Assembly: GCA_963772825.1 (NCBI GenBank)
Contig: CAVYYX010000014.1
Span: 186,001 to 250,000, forward strand
DNA from: Desertimonas sp963772825
Lineage (GTDB): Bacteria > Actinomycetota > Acidimicrobiia > Acidimicrobiales > Ilumatobacteraceae
Direction: 5' to 3'
DNA length: 64,000 nt
Shown here: positions 49,884-58,400 of the stretch, in pieces
Layout of the letters: each line of letters opens with the position of its first letter
How positions within the stretch are numbered: the first letter of the stretch is position 1
Made by a program: the position numbers and the translations under genes
The notes under the pieces: model-generated
The model's input: the letters and a program-made list of their open reading frames with translations, nothing else
Told to the model about the DNA's origin: nothing
Databases searched by the model: none

Positions 49884-50831
49884 ATGAAGGTTTTCGTTGC
49901 CGGGGCCTCCGGCGCCCTGGGTGCACCGTTGGTCGCCGAACTCGTGACCGCAGGCCACGAGGTGGTGGCCATGACCAAGACGGCGTCGAAACAGGACGGG
50001 CTGCGGGCGTTGGGGGCGCGGCCGGTGGTCGCCGACGCGCTCGATCCCGATGCCGTGGCCCGGGTGGTCGGCGAGGCAGAGCCGGAGGTGATCGTGCATC
50101 AGCTCACGGCGTTGTCCGGGGCGACGGACATGCGCCACCTCGACCGCTTCTTCGCCGTGACCAATCGACTGCGGACCGAGGCGACGGACCACTTGCTGGC
50201 CGCCGGCAGGGCTGTCGGAGCACGGCGTTTCGTGGCCCAGAGCTGGGCGGGGTGGCGATACGCCCGCACGGGACCGCAGGTGCAGACCGAGGCCGATCCC
50301 ATCGATCCCAACCCGCCGGCGGTGCTGCGATCGGGGGTCACCGCGATCCGCTACCTGGAGGAGGCGGTGACAACGATCGAATGGGGCGAGGGTCTCGTGT
50401 TGCGATATGGCGTGTTCTACGGTCCGGGGACCGGGATCAGCTCAGCACCGGATGCGGTGATGGCGGCGCTCGTCCGCAAGCGCCGGTTCCCCTTGGTCGG
50501 CGACAGCAGCGGCGTCTGGTCGTTCATCCACATCGAAGATGCCGCCGCGGCGACCGCCGTCGCCGTGGAGCGTGGCCGGCCGGGTGTCTACAACATCGTC
50601 GACGACGATCCGGCAGCCGTGCGCGAGTGGCTGCCAGCGCTGGCGAAGGCACTCGGAGCGAAGCCTCCGCGGCACATCCCCCGCTGGCTTGGGAGGCTGG
50701 CGGCCGGAGAGGCGGCGACGATCATGATGACCGACGTGCGGGGCGCTTCGAACGCCAACGCCAAGAACGACCTCCGCTTGGAGCTCAGGTATCCGAGCTG
50801 GCGGCTGGGCTTCGCCAAAGGGCTGGACTGA
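49884..50831 (+). CDS. NAD(P)-dependent epimerase/dehydratase (ECF41 target)
   Basis: The 315-residue extended SDR starts MKVFVAGASGALGAPLVAELVTAGHEVVAMTKT, with the dinucleotide motif GASGALG, then the HQLTALSG and AQSWAGWRYARTG segments and a C-terminal substrate domain. ECF41 sigma genes are regularly linked to carboxymuconolactone decarboxylases, oxidoreductases or epimerases, and this fits the last type. TGAGGAG precedes the ATG. The substrate is unknown. Confidence 0.87.
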   Translation: MKVFVAGASGALGAPLVAELVTAGHEVVAMTKTASKQDGLRALGARPVVADALDPDAVARVVGEAEPEVIVHQLTALSGATDMRHLDRFFAVTNRLRTEATDHLLAAGRAVGARRFVAQSWAGWRYARTGPQVQTEADPIDPNPPAVLRSGVTAIRYLEEAVTTIEWGEGLVLRYGVFYGPGTGISSAPDAVMAALVRKRRFPLVGDSSGVWSFIHIEDAAAATAVAVERGRPGVYNIVDDDPAAVREWLPALAKALGAKPPRHIPRWLGRLAAGEAATIMMTDVRGASNANAKNDLRLELRYPSWRLGFAKGLD

Positions 50832-50835
50832 AAGA

Positions 50836-51744
50836 ATGGCGGTGGTGCCGACCCTCGAAGAGCTACGGCCGCGCGCGTTCGCGGTGGCCTACCGGATGCT
50901 CGGCAGCGTGAGCGAGGCGGAGGACATCGTGCAGGAGGCGTTGCTGCGCCTGCACCTCACGCTGCAGCAGGGCGAGCGGATCGAGTCGCCCCGCGCCTAT
51001 CTGTCGACGGTGGTCACCAGGCTGTGCATCGACCAGTTGCGATCGGCTCGGGTCCGCCGCGAGAGCTACGTCGGCGAGTGGCTGCCCGAGCCGCTGGTCG
51101 ACGATGGTCGAGGCGACCCCGCCGACCATGCCGAGATGGCGGACTCCCTGTCCTTGGCATTCCTCGTGTTGCTCGAAAGTCTGACGCCCGAGCAGCGGGC
51201 GGCCTTCTTGCTGCGCGAGGTCTTCGACTATCCGTACGCGGAGATCGCCGCAATCGTCGGCACGGGCGAGGACAATGCCCGCCAGCTCGTCGCCCGGGCC
51301 CGTAGGCACGTCGATCAACGCAGGCCGCGATTCGAGGCGTCAGCGCAGCGCCGTGAGCAACTGGCAAGCAGCTTCTTGGCCGCCGTCAACGACGGTGACC
51401 TCGAAGCGCTCGAGGAGCTGCTCGCCGACGACGTCGTGCTCCACGGTGACGGCGGCGGCCGGGTGCGGGCGATCAGCCAGCCCGTTCATGGCCGGGCCAA
51501 GGTTGCTCGCCTGCTCCTGTCGTGGATGCGGGCTGCCGAGCCGTTCGGGGGATGGTTCTTCCGCCAGGTGCTCGTGAACGGCCAACCCGGGGCCTTGGCG
51601 ACCGACGCCACGGGCAAGCTGGTTGCCGTCGCCGTGTTGGACATCGCCGATGACGGCCACATCTCAGCGGTGCGCTCGATCGTCAACCCCGACAAGCTGC
51701 GCCACCTCGATCCGTCAGCGACCCCACCCGACCGGTCTGCGTAG
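50836..51744 (+). CDS. ECF41-family RNA polymerase sigma factor with SnoaL-like C-terminus
   Basis: The 302-residue protein has sigma-2 (PRAFAVAYRMLGSVSEAEDIVQEALLRLH), the linker motif WLPEPL, sigma-4 (LTPEQRAAFLLREVFDYPYAEIAAIVGTGEDNARQLVARAR) and a SnoaL-type C-terminal domain with DGGGR and NPDKLRH. These three motifs define ECF41, in which the C-terminal domain replaces an anti-sigma factor. It begins 4 bp after its target epimerase gene. Its stop codon lies within a degenerate copy of the GTGTAAGCG palindrome. Confidence 0.95.
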   Translation: MAVVPTLEELRPRAFAVAYRMLGSVSEAEDIVQEALLRLHLTLQQGERIESPRAYLSTVVTRLCIDQLRSARVRRESYVGEWLPEPLVDDGRGDPADHAEMADSLSLAFLVLLESLTPEQRAAFLLREVFDYPYAEIAAIVGTGEDNARQLVARARRHVDQRRPRFEASAQRREQLASSFLAAVNDGDLEALEELLADDVVLHGDGGGRVRAISQPVHGRAKVARLLLSWMRAAEPFGGWFFRQVLVNGQPGALATDATGKLVAVAVLDIADDGHISAVRSIVNPDKLRHLDPSATPPDRSA

Positions 51745-51783
51745 GCGTGTAGGCCCCCGACTGGTTCACACGCTGACCCAGAC
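51736..51783. repeat. GTGTAAGCG palindrome, degenerate copy 3
   Basis: TCTGCGTAGGCGTGTAGGCC and GTTCACACGCTGACCCAGA are partly complementary arms around CCGAC. It matches copies at 35758 and 37315 over most positions. The sigma-factor TAG stop lies in the left arm, as the methyltransferase TAA does in copy 2, and the convergent DUF202 gene ends 12 bp beyond. Confidence 0.65.
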
Positions 51784-51794
51784 CGACGCGGGCG

Positions 51795-52091
51795 TTACAG
51801 GATCACGACGACGCCGGCGGCGACCAGCGCGACGAGACCAGGAAGCAGCAAACCGAAGGTGTCCCTTGCCGCGGCGGTGACCGGCAGGCCAGCGGTGATG
51901 CCGTGCCGTCGACGCACGGCAGCGAGGCCGGCGAGGGCCAAACCGATCGAGGCGAGAGCGATCGCGGCGCCGCGCTCGAACCCGGCGTCAGCGGTGCGGG
52001 CGATCAGCGCTGCCACCGCGGCGACCACCAACACCGTGCGCGACCACGCCAGGACCGTGCGCTCGGCTTGCAGCGCGTTCGGCTCGCTCAT
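51795..52091 (-). CDS. DUF202 membrane protein
   Basis: The 98-residue protein reads MSEPNALQAERTVLAWSRTVLVVAAVAALIA, the conserved DUF202 motif ERTxLAWxRT followed by three membrane helices. Its start overlaps the other DUF202 gene stop (ATGA). These YidG/YidH-like proteins usually come in pairs and their role is unknown. Confidence 0.85.
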   Translation of the reverse strand: MSEPNALQAERTVLAWSRTVLVVAAVAALIARTADAGFERGAAIALASIGLALAGLAAVRRRHGITAGLPVTAAARDTFGLLLPGLVALVAAGVVVIL

Positions 52092-52429
52092 CCGGCGGCG
52101 ATCAGCACGAACGAGACGATGGCGATCAGCCCGATGGCGGCGGCAACCAGCGGGACCAAGCGGGCCGCCGGAAGGTCGTCGCCCCGTCGAATTGCCCGCT
52201 GAACGGCGACCCAGCGCAGGTACCCGCCCACCACCAGCACGACACTGCAGCCGACAGCGAGCAACGCCAGGGCGGTCGTGGCATTCGCGATGTCGAACGG
52301 ATCGACGAGTTGGCGCACGGCGACGCCACCGGCGAGCAACCCGAGCGATGTGCGCACCCAGGCAAGAAAGGTCCGCTCGTTGGCGAGCGTGAACCGATAG
52401 TCCGGCTCTTCGCCGTCGTCGGCCGACAC
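52088..52429 (-). CDS. DUF202 membrane protein (YidH-like)
   Basis: The 113-residue protein has FTLANERTFLAWVRTSLGLLAGGVAVRQLV followed by two more hydrophobic segments, the usual three-helix YidH layout. It is the first gene of the DUF202 pair and divergent from the LuxR-type regulator, with a 40-bp gap. No function is established for the family. Confidence 0.88.
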   Translation of the reverse strand: MSADDGEEPDYRFTLANERTFLAWVRTSLGLLAGGVAVRQLVDPFDIANATTALALLAVGCSVVLVVGGYLRWVAVQRAIRRGDDLPAARLVPLVAAAIGLIAIVSFVLIAAG

Positions 52430-52469
52430 CCACCACCGTGATCGATTCTGGGATGCGTCGATCGTTCCA

Positions 52470-54218
52470 TTGTGGCGCCCTCGACCGTCGCCCTCGAGTG
52501 ATGCCGGTCCGAACTCGGCGACGCCGCTCGTCGAGCAGCGCTACGGTTCCCGGGCGATCTCCACGGATACGACAGCACGTGGCGCCGCGGCACTGGCCGA
52601 CGGGCGGTGGGCGGATGCCAGGGCCGCCTTCGAGGCGTCGATCGACGAAGGCGACACGGCCTACGCTCGTCTCGGCCTGGCGACGGCCCTGTGGTGGCTT
52701 GGCGAGAACCGGGCGAGCGTCGACCAGTGCACCGCCGCCTATGCCTTGTTCCGCAAGGCCGAAGACACCGGCGGTGCGGTCGATTGCGCGCTGTGGTTGG
52801 CGATCACGTACAAGGCGAACTTCGACAACTTCGCCGCCGCCAACGGATGGATCGCTCGCGCCGAGCGACTGCTCGAGTCCGTCGAAACGGGCCCGGCCCA
52901 TGCGTGGGCGTGGGTCACCAGGGCGTATCGTCTGGCTGACCTCGACACGGCCGCGACACTGACCCAGCAGGCACTCGACGTCGCCCGCCGCGCTCGCGAC
53001 GTCGATCTCGAGCTCGTCGCGGCGTCACAGCTCGGGCTGATCCGTGTCGGCCAAGGCGACACGGCAGGTGGGTTCGCGCTGATCGACGAGTCGATGGCCG
53101 CGGCGTTGGGCGGCGAGCCGTCCGACCTGCAGACCGTCGTCTACACGTGTTGCGACATGCTCAATGCCTGCGAGTTGACGGGCGACGCGGACCGGGCGGC
53201 GCAGTGGTGCCGGGTCGCCGACAGGTTCGTCGAGACGTACGGCTGTCCATTCCTCTATGCCGAGTGCCGCATCTACTACGGCAGCGTGCTCACCGCCGCC
53301 GGCCGGTGGGACGACGCCGAGCGCGAGCTCGGTGTCGGCAAGCGAATCACCGCCGACAGCTGCCCGAGCCTGCATCGCAAAGCGTTGACCCGACTGGCCA
53401 GCCTCAGGGTCCGCCAGGGACGCCTGGAGGAAGCCGAACAACTGCTGGACGCGGCCGGCGGCCGTGCCGAAACGGCCGCCGAGATCACGTTGTCGACCGC
53501 GGCGTTGCTGCTGGCCCGTGGCGACGGAGCAGGGGCGGCCCGATTGCTGGAGCACCGCTGGCGGACCCTCGAGCAGCGCCGGGCCCACGCGGCAGCGGCG
53601 CTCGACCTGCTCGTCGACGCCCAGCTCGCCCGCAACGACGTCGACGCAGCCACGGTCACGGCGACCCGCCTTGCCAACGTCGCGGGTTACGTGGACGACC
53701 GAGTCGCCGCGGTGTCACTCGCGGCCGAAGGCCGCGTGGCTGATGCAGCCGGCGACAGGCAGTCGGCGGCCACGTGCCTTGAAGCTGCGGCCGCCCGGTT
53801 CGCGCGCATCGGTGCCCCGTTCGAGGCGGCGCGAGCCCACTTTGCGCTCGCTGGCGTTGTCGTCGGAGAACAGCCAGAACTGGCGATCAGCCACGCCGAG
53901 CGGGCGCTCGCTGGGTTCGAGGACCTCGGGGCGGCCCTCGATACCGATCGCGTCGCCGCCTTCCTCAGAGCGATGGGCGTAGCCACGCGGCCCGGCCCAA
54001 AGGGACTCGGCGTGCTCACCGCTCGCGAACAGGAGGTGCTCGCGCTGCTCGGGCACGGCTTGTCCAACGCCGAGATCGGCGCTCGCCTGTACGTCAGCCC
54101 GAAGACCGCCGCCCACCACGTGAGCCGCATCCTCCGAAAGCTCAACCTGCGCAACCGCGCCGAGGCAGCTGTCTTCACGACCGGCCGAGATCAATCTCGC
54201 GACCGATTGGTCATTTGA
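52470..54218 (+). CDS. LuxR-type regulator with TPR-like repeats
   Basis: The 582-residue protein is mostly alpha-helical with TPR/ATPase-less MalT-like repeats (AALADGRWADARAAFEASIDEGDTAYARLGLATALWWLGE, then SVLTAAGRWDDAERELG). It ends in a LuxR HTH at about residues 515-570 (LTAREQEVLALLGHGLSNAEIGARLYVSPKTAAHHVSRILRKL). No Walker motif is present, so it is not a LAL regulator. GTG at 52470 is the only in-frame start near the N-terminus, which makes the first 30 residues uncertain. Target genes are unknown. Confidence 0.85.
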   Translation: MWRPRPSPSSDAGPNSATPLVEQRYGSRAISTDTTARGAAALADGRWADARAAFEASIDEGDTAYARLGLATALWWLGENRASVDQCTAAYALFRKAEDTGGAVDCALWLAITYKANFDNFAAANGWIARAERLLESVETGPAHAWAWVTRAYRLADLDTAATLTQQALDVARRARDVDLELVAASQLGLIRVGQGDTAGGFALIDESMAAALGGEPSDLQTVVYTCCDMLNACELTGDADRAAQWCRVADRFVETYGCPFLYAECRIYYGSVLTAAGRWDDAERELGVGKRITADSCPSLHRKALTRLASLRVRQGRLEEAEQLLDAAGGRAETAAEITLSTAALLLARGDGAGAARLLEHRWRTLEQRRAHAAAALDLLVDAQLARNDVDAATVTATRLANVAGYVDDRVAAVSLAAEGRVADAAGDRQSAATCLEAAAARFARIGAPFEAARAHFALAGVVVGEQPELAISHAERALAGFEDLGAALDTDRVAAFLRAMGVATRPGPKGLGVLTAREQEVLALLGHGLSNAEIGARLYVSPKTAAHHVSRILRKLNLRNRAEAAVFTTGRDQSRDRLVI

Positions 54219-54258
54219 CCGATGCTCTGCAACCTCGACGATGCGCATCGTTGCGGGT

Positions 54259-55071
54259 ATGACAGCACCAACCGATCCCACGGAGTCGTTCCAGATCCCG
54301 ATCGAGGCTGCCGAGCGCTACGAAACGGCGTTCGTGCCCGGCTTCTTCGTCCAGTGGGCGCCGATCCTTTGCGAGGTTGCCGGAGTCTCCGAAGGGCACC
54401 GCGTACTCGACGTCGCCTGTGGAACCGGCATCGTCGCCCGCACCGCCGCCGACCTCGTCGGTCCAGCGGGCACCATCATCGGCGTCGATCTCAACGAGGC
54501 GATGCTCATCGTCGCCAACCGTGTCCGGCCCGACATCGAGTGGCGGCACGCGGACGCCGTGGCCTTGCCGTTTCCCGACGACTCGTTCGACGCCGTGTTG
54601 TGCCAGATGGCGTTGATGTTCTTTGAGGATCGTGGGCGAGCGGTCAACGAGATGACACGCGTCGTCGCGAAGGACGGCACGGTGGCCGTCGTCGTCCCCA
54701 GCGCTCTCGAGCGGCAAGCGATGTTCCGGCCATTCGTCGAGCTGGCCGCCCGGATCGTCGGGCCGGAGGCGATCTCCCTGCTGACGTCGTACTTCGTGTG
54801 CGGGGACCTCGGCGAGCTCACACGGCTCGTGGAGTCGGCCGGCTTGCGTGTGACCGCGAAGCGCTCGGTCGTCGGCACCTACGCCGCACCATCCGTGGAT
54901 GCCGCCGTCACCACCGAAGTGGAGAGCACCCCGCTCGCCGAGCGGATCAGCTCGGCGACGTACCGGCAACTGCGCGAGGAAGCTGTCGAGGTCCTGGCAC
55001 CGTTCACCGAGTCCGATGGTGGCCTCGTCGCCCCGTTCGAATGTCTCGTGGTCGCGGCTCGTCGGGATTGA
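54259..55071 (+). CDS. Class I SAM-dependent methyltransferase
   Basis: The 270-residue protein has HRVLDVACGTGIVARTAADLVGPAGTIIGVDLNEAM (motif I and the acidic end of beta-2), then DAVALPFPDDSFDAVLCQMALMFFEDRGRAVNEMTRV, the UbiE/Methyltransf_11 pattern. ATG at 54259 is favoured over one 18 bp upstream, whose first residues are atypical. It stands between the LuxR gene and the convergent HNH gene, which ends 4 bp away. The small-molecule substrate is not predictable. Confidence 0.87.
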   Translation: MTAPTDPTESFQIPIEAAERYETAFVPGFFVQWAPILCEVAGVSEGHRVLDVACGTGIVARTAADLVGPAGTIIGVDLNEAMLIVANRVRPDIEWRHADAVALPFPDDSFDAVLCQMALMFFEDRGRAVNEMTRVVAKDGTVAVVVPSALERQAMFRPFVELAARIVGPEAISLLTSYFVCGDLGELTRLVESAGLRVTAKRSVVGTYAAPSVDAAVTTEVESTPLAERISSATYRQLREEAVEVLAPFTESDGGLVAPFECLVVAARRD

Positions 55072-55075
55072 GTCC

Positions 55076-56335
55076 TCAGCCCGCTGCCGGTGGGGCGCGG
55101 GCGGTATCGGTGGCGTCTGCGTCACGTTCGGTAGCCACCCACGTTGGGGTGTGATCGAAGGGACACGGCAGCGGATCGCCCGCGCGTCGCGGCGCTGGTG
55201 GTTGCGGAGACGATCTGGCGGCGAGGTCCTCGGCCGCTTTGACGGTGCGGTTGTGGTGAGCACAAAGCAGCTGACCGTTGCACAGGCACGTGATCCCGTC
55301 CGGATGAGGGACGACGTGATCGACATCGCAGCGATAGGCCGGTTCGTCACAGCCAGAGGGGTGTTGGCAGTGTCGGTCGCGGATCTCGATGATGCGGCGG
55401 ATTGCGCCGGTGAAGCGTCGGCGACGGGATGCGGAGATGTTGCGGTTCGGTGGGTCGTAGACGACGCGCTCGATGTCAGCGTCCGACAGCAAGGGGATCA
55501 GCAGGTCGGGGGCCATGACAGTGCCCGCAGCGCTGTGACACATCCAGTTGAAGTGTTCGATGCCGATCGTCACGGTGAACAAGGGGCGGGGACGCAGTCC
55601 GTCGGCGGGCGCGGTGGCGGCGCGCATCGCCATCTCGACGAGGGCGTCGGCGCGGCGTTGCTGCACGGAGCGTTCGACACCGTCACGGAGATCCTGCAGC
55701 CGAAGCTGTTCGCGGATCCTCTCGAGCTCGGTGCGGAAGATCTCCCCGCCGACCGGATCGATGACGCCGTCGACAACCACCTCGCCACGCCAGCCGGTGC
55801 TCACGGACAGGTGGCGACCCTCGTGCGCCGGGTTGGCGCCGCGCTCGGTGGCGTCCCGATCGGCGAGCAGCTTCCAGTGCTCGACACCTGTAACGGCGTT
55901 GTCGAACCAGCGTGTCCGGCACAGGTTGACCAACAGCTCTTCTGACTCGGCGAAGTCGGCGATGCGCCACGGCCGATTGCACGACGCGACGAGATCGACG
56001 TGGGCGCCGCAGATCTCCCCGCTGTCGTAGGCGGCGGCTGCCGCGGGCATCTCGGCGAGGCTGCGGGCACGGCGCACGATGCGGCCGGTGTCGGTCGGCC
56101 GCAGATGGGTTTCTCGAGCGAGGCGGGCGCCCGGCGACTTCGAGCCGTTGCTGGCCCACAGCAGACGCCGGTCCCACGCTCCGATCAACCGGCACCACGC
56201 CGCCTCCAAGCGACTGTCGAGGGGGCCGAGCGAGACGACGAAGTCGTGCAGCGTGTCGTCATCGAGGTCGTCGACGTTGACACCAGCGAGCGCCTCGATG
56301 ACTGCTCCGAGCCGCTCGAGCAGTTCCTCAGCCAT
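55076..56335 (-). CDS. SOS-controlled DUF222/HNH endonuclease (13E12-type)
   Basis: The 419-residue protein has an N-terminal DUF222 region (LERLGAVIEALAGVNVDDLDDDTLHDFVVSLGPLDSRLEAAWCRLIGAWDRRLLWA, LAREMPAA-like helices) and a C-terminal HNH module RDRHCQHPSGCDEPAYRCDVDHVVPHPDGITCLCNGQLLCAHHNRTVK containing the Cys pairs and catalytic His. It matches the 13E12 repeat proteins of mycobacteria. A perfect LexA box 13 bp before the ATG places it in the SOS response. The ATG is also the predicted transcription start. DNA target unknown. Confidence 0.9.
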   Translation of the reverse strand: MAEELLERLGAVIEALAGVNVDDLDDDTLHDFVVSLGPLDSRLEAAWCRLIGAWDRRLLWASNGSKSPGARLARETHLRPTDTGRIVRRARSLAEMPAAAAAYDSGEICGAHVDLVASCNRPWRIADFAESEELLVNLCRTRWFDNAVTGVEHWKLLADRDATERGANPAHEGRHLSVSTGWRGEVVVDGVIDPVGGEIFRTELERIREQLRLQDLRDGVERSVQQRRADALVEMAMRAATAPADGLRPRPLFTVTIGIEHFNWMCHSAAGTVMAPDLLIPLLSDADIERVVYDPPNRNISASRRRRFTGAIRRIIEIRDRHCQHPSGCDEPAYRCDVDHVVPHPDGITCLCNGQLLCAHHNRTVKAAEDLAARSSPQPPAPRRAGDPLPCPFDHTPTWVATERDADATDTARAPPAAG

Positions 56336-56341
56336 ACCAGC

Positions 56342-56370
56342 ATCTTATCGAACATTTGTTCGTCCCGCAA
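56342..56370 (-). promoter_or_regulatory. SOS box and leaderless promoter of the HNH gene
   Basis: CGAACATTTGTTCG at 56349-56362 is identical over 14 bp to the dinB LexA box. On the minus strand TTGCGG (56365-56370), a 17-bp spacer and TAAGAT (56342-56347) form the promoter, with the box lying between the two elements. Transcription should start about 56335, the A of the ATG. Confidence 0.8.
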
Positions 56371-56447
56371 CCCTCGACCAGGAATTCTCTTGACCGGATT
56401 GGCAACCACCGTGGCCCACGTCGGGCGCAGACGACCGAATCAGTGCG

Positions 56448-57056
56448 CTATCGCTGCAGGGCGGCCCACTGCAGCAGCAGGACCGTCTTGCCATCGACGA
56501 TCGCTCCGCGCTCGACCATCTCCAAGGCGTCGGCAAGCGTGAGCTCGAGCACCTCGATGTCCTCGCCTTCGTGAGCCAGACCGCCACCCGAGGAGACGCG
56601 CTGATCGTGAGAGTAGGTGGCGGCGAAGAACGTGACTCGTTCGGTGACCGACCCCGGGCTCATGAACAGCTCGAAGAGCCGCTCGATCGCGCCGACCCGC
56701 ACTCCGCTCTCTTCCTCGGCCTCTCGACGGATGGCGGTCTCGGCATCGTCGTCATCGCCATCGACGAGCCCGGCGGCGGCTTCGATCAGCATCCCGTCGG
56801 GATGGCCGTTGAGAAAGGCAGGCAGGCGGAACTGGCGGGTGAGCAAGATCGTCCCCGCGGCAGGGTCGTGAAGCAGGATGACGACCCCGTTGCCGCGGTC
56901 GTAGGCCTCGCGGACCTCGCGCGTCCGCGTCCCGTCACGGTGGAGGTAGTCGAACGTCGCCTTGCGCAGCACGTACCAGTGATCGGACAACACCTCGACG
57001 TCGAGGTTCTGGACTCGTTCGTTGACGCCGACGACGACGCCGTGACCACCGCGCAT
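56448..57056 (-). CDS. NUDIX hydrolase (NudK/ADP-ribose pyrophosphatase-like)
   Basis: The 202-residue protein starts HWYVLRKATFDYLHRDGTRTREVREAYDRGNGVVILLHDP, as in GDP-mannose pyrophosphatase NudK. The Nudix box is recognisable in AAAGLVDGDDDDAETAIRREAEEESGVRVG with the REAEEESG core. It hydrolyses a nucleotide-sugar or ADP-ribose type pyrophosphate by family knowledge. It begins 6 bp after the frame-restored stop of the Thr-rich membrane protein gene, so the two may be co-transcribed. Confidence 0.9.
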   Translation of the reverse strand: MRGGHGVVVGVNERVQNLDVEVLSDHWYVLRKATFDYLHRDGTRTREVREAYDRGNGVVILLHDPAAGTILLTRQFRLPAFLNGHPDGMLIEAAAGLVDGDDDDAETAIRREAEEESGVRVGAIERLFELFMSPGSVTERVTFFAATYSHDQRVSSGGGLAHEGEDIEVLELTLADALEMVERGAIVDGKTVLLLQWAALQR

Positions 57057-57062
57057 GGCGAC

Positions 57063-58095
57063 TCAGTGTGCTGCCAGCGACGTCAGATCGGCGGAGGAAT
57101 CGACGTCGTCGACGTCGAGGACGTCGTCGGCGTCGAGGGCGTCGAGGACGTCGAGCGAGGTCGACGAGGTCGACGAGGTCGGCGATGGCGTCGACGTCGA
57201 CGATCGAGGTGGATGTCGAGATGGTCGTGGTCGTCGCCGGCTCGGGCTCGGTGGTCGTCGCCTCGGTCGTCTCCGGCTCCGTCGTGGTTGCCTCGGTCGT
57301 CTCCGGCTCCGTCGTGGTCGGCTCGGTCGTCTCCGGCTCCGTCGTGGTCGGCTCGGTCGTCTCCGGCTCCGTCGTGGTCGGCTCGGTCGTCTCCGGCTCC
57401 GTCGTGGTCGGCTCGGTCGTCTCCGGCTCCGTCGTGGTCGCCTCGGTCGTCTCCGGCTCCGTCGTCTCGGGCTCGGTCGTCTCCGGCTCCGTCGTCTCGG
57501 GCTCGGTCGTCTCCGGCTCCGTCGTCTCGGGCTCAGTCGTCTCCACGTCCGTCGTCTCGGGCTCCGTCGTCTCCGACTCCGTCGTGGTCGGTCCGGTCAT
57601 CGGTGGCTCGGCGAGCCGCGGCTCGCTCGTCGTTGTCGTGCCAGGTTCCGTGGTCGACTCCGGCATCGTCGACTCCGGCATCGTGGACTCCGGCATCGTC
57701 GACTCCGGAACAACCGTCGTCTCGGGAGCGCTTGTCTGCGGCATCGGTTGGGGCGACGGCACGGCGATCACCCGGGGCTGGTACGGCAACGTCGTCACGG
57801 ACGCCGTCGTCACCGCGAGCGTCGTCGACGTCGAGGTGAGCGACGTCGAGGTCTGCGGCAGCGACGTGGCGATGCCCGGCAGGACCACCGGCAGGCGATC
57901 GTCACTGTCGGTGCTGTCGGCGCCCCCGGCGGTGAACATGACCAGGGCGAACACGCCGAGCACCGCAACGCAGGCCCCGGCCGTGGTCGCCCGAATCGCT
58001 CCGGGCTGTTGCCACCAGAGCCCGGGAGGCGGCTCGTACTCGGGGTCGAACAACCACTCCTCGTCGGGCGGTTGCCAGCCATCGTCGTCGAACAT
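57063..58095 (-). CDS. Thr/Glu/Pro-repeat single-pass membrane protein, frameshifted near its end
   Basis: The N-terminal 34 residues are acidic and Pro/Trp-rich (WQPPDEEWLFDPEYEPPPGLWWQQ), followed by one membrane helix (ATTAGACVAVLGVFALVMF) and a long extracytoplasmic Ser/Thr-rich stalk with PEST and then TTTEPETTEP-type repeats. Near 57150-57162 the frame shifts, and the neighbouring frame gives DVLDALDADDVLDVDDVDSSADL ending at 57063, just before the NUDIX start. Removing one base rejoins them into about 343 residues. No known domain was recognised; the stalk may be O-glycosylated. The repeat makes indel error or slippage likely. Confidence 0.7.
57241..57600 (-). repeat. Twelve 30-bp tandem repeats coding for the TTTEPETTEP stalk
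   Basis: Thirty-base units built on CTCCGTCGTGGTCGGCTCGG follow one another in register twelve times, the outer ones diverged. Codon reading gives alternating TTTEP and ETTEP blocks. The unit is a multiple of three, so unit gain or loss keeps the frame. A 15-bp array (PESTM repeats) lies at about 57655-57710. It is not a CRISPR array because there are no spacers. Confidence 0.85.
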
Positions 58096-58400
58096 CAGTG
58101 AGCTCGCCCTGCCGGCGAGCCGCGCCGATCAGCACCGGAGTGGCCGGGCGTGGGACGGCGGTCTCCACGTCGACACCATCCCTCGGCCGGCGAGGGCGTC
58201 ACCAAGGCGTCCACGGCAGCTACCAGCGTTGCACGCTTGCGACCGTCGCGCCACGCGGGAAACCCTCAACCTCCGCTGTTGAGTCATTCATCGCCAACGT
58301 CGATCGATCCGATGCGATTAATCGATGATGACTATGGTCCGACGTCGATATCTTGAGCACCGATACGGAGTACCCAACCATCCCCTGAGGTGATACCCCC
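58096..58400. other. Intergenic region upstream of ahpC
   Basis: No gene is supported in these 305 bp. The section 58301-58335 contains ATCGAT at each side of a CGATTAATCG palindrome, a plausible OxyR binding region because OxyR is encoded in this operon. An unrelated CTCAAC/GTTGAG dyad lies at about 58266-58283. AhpC's ribosome binding site (TGAGGTGA) ends the region. Confidence 0.4.

Noticed and set aside
57241..57600. Possible CRISPR array
   Set aside because: The 30-bp units are contiguous with no unique spacers and encode an amino-acid repeat within a reading frame.
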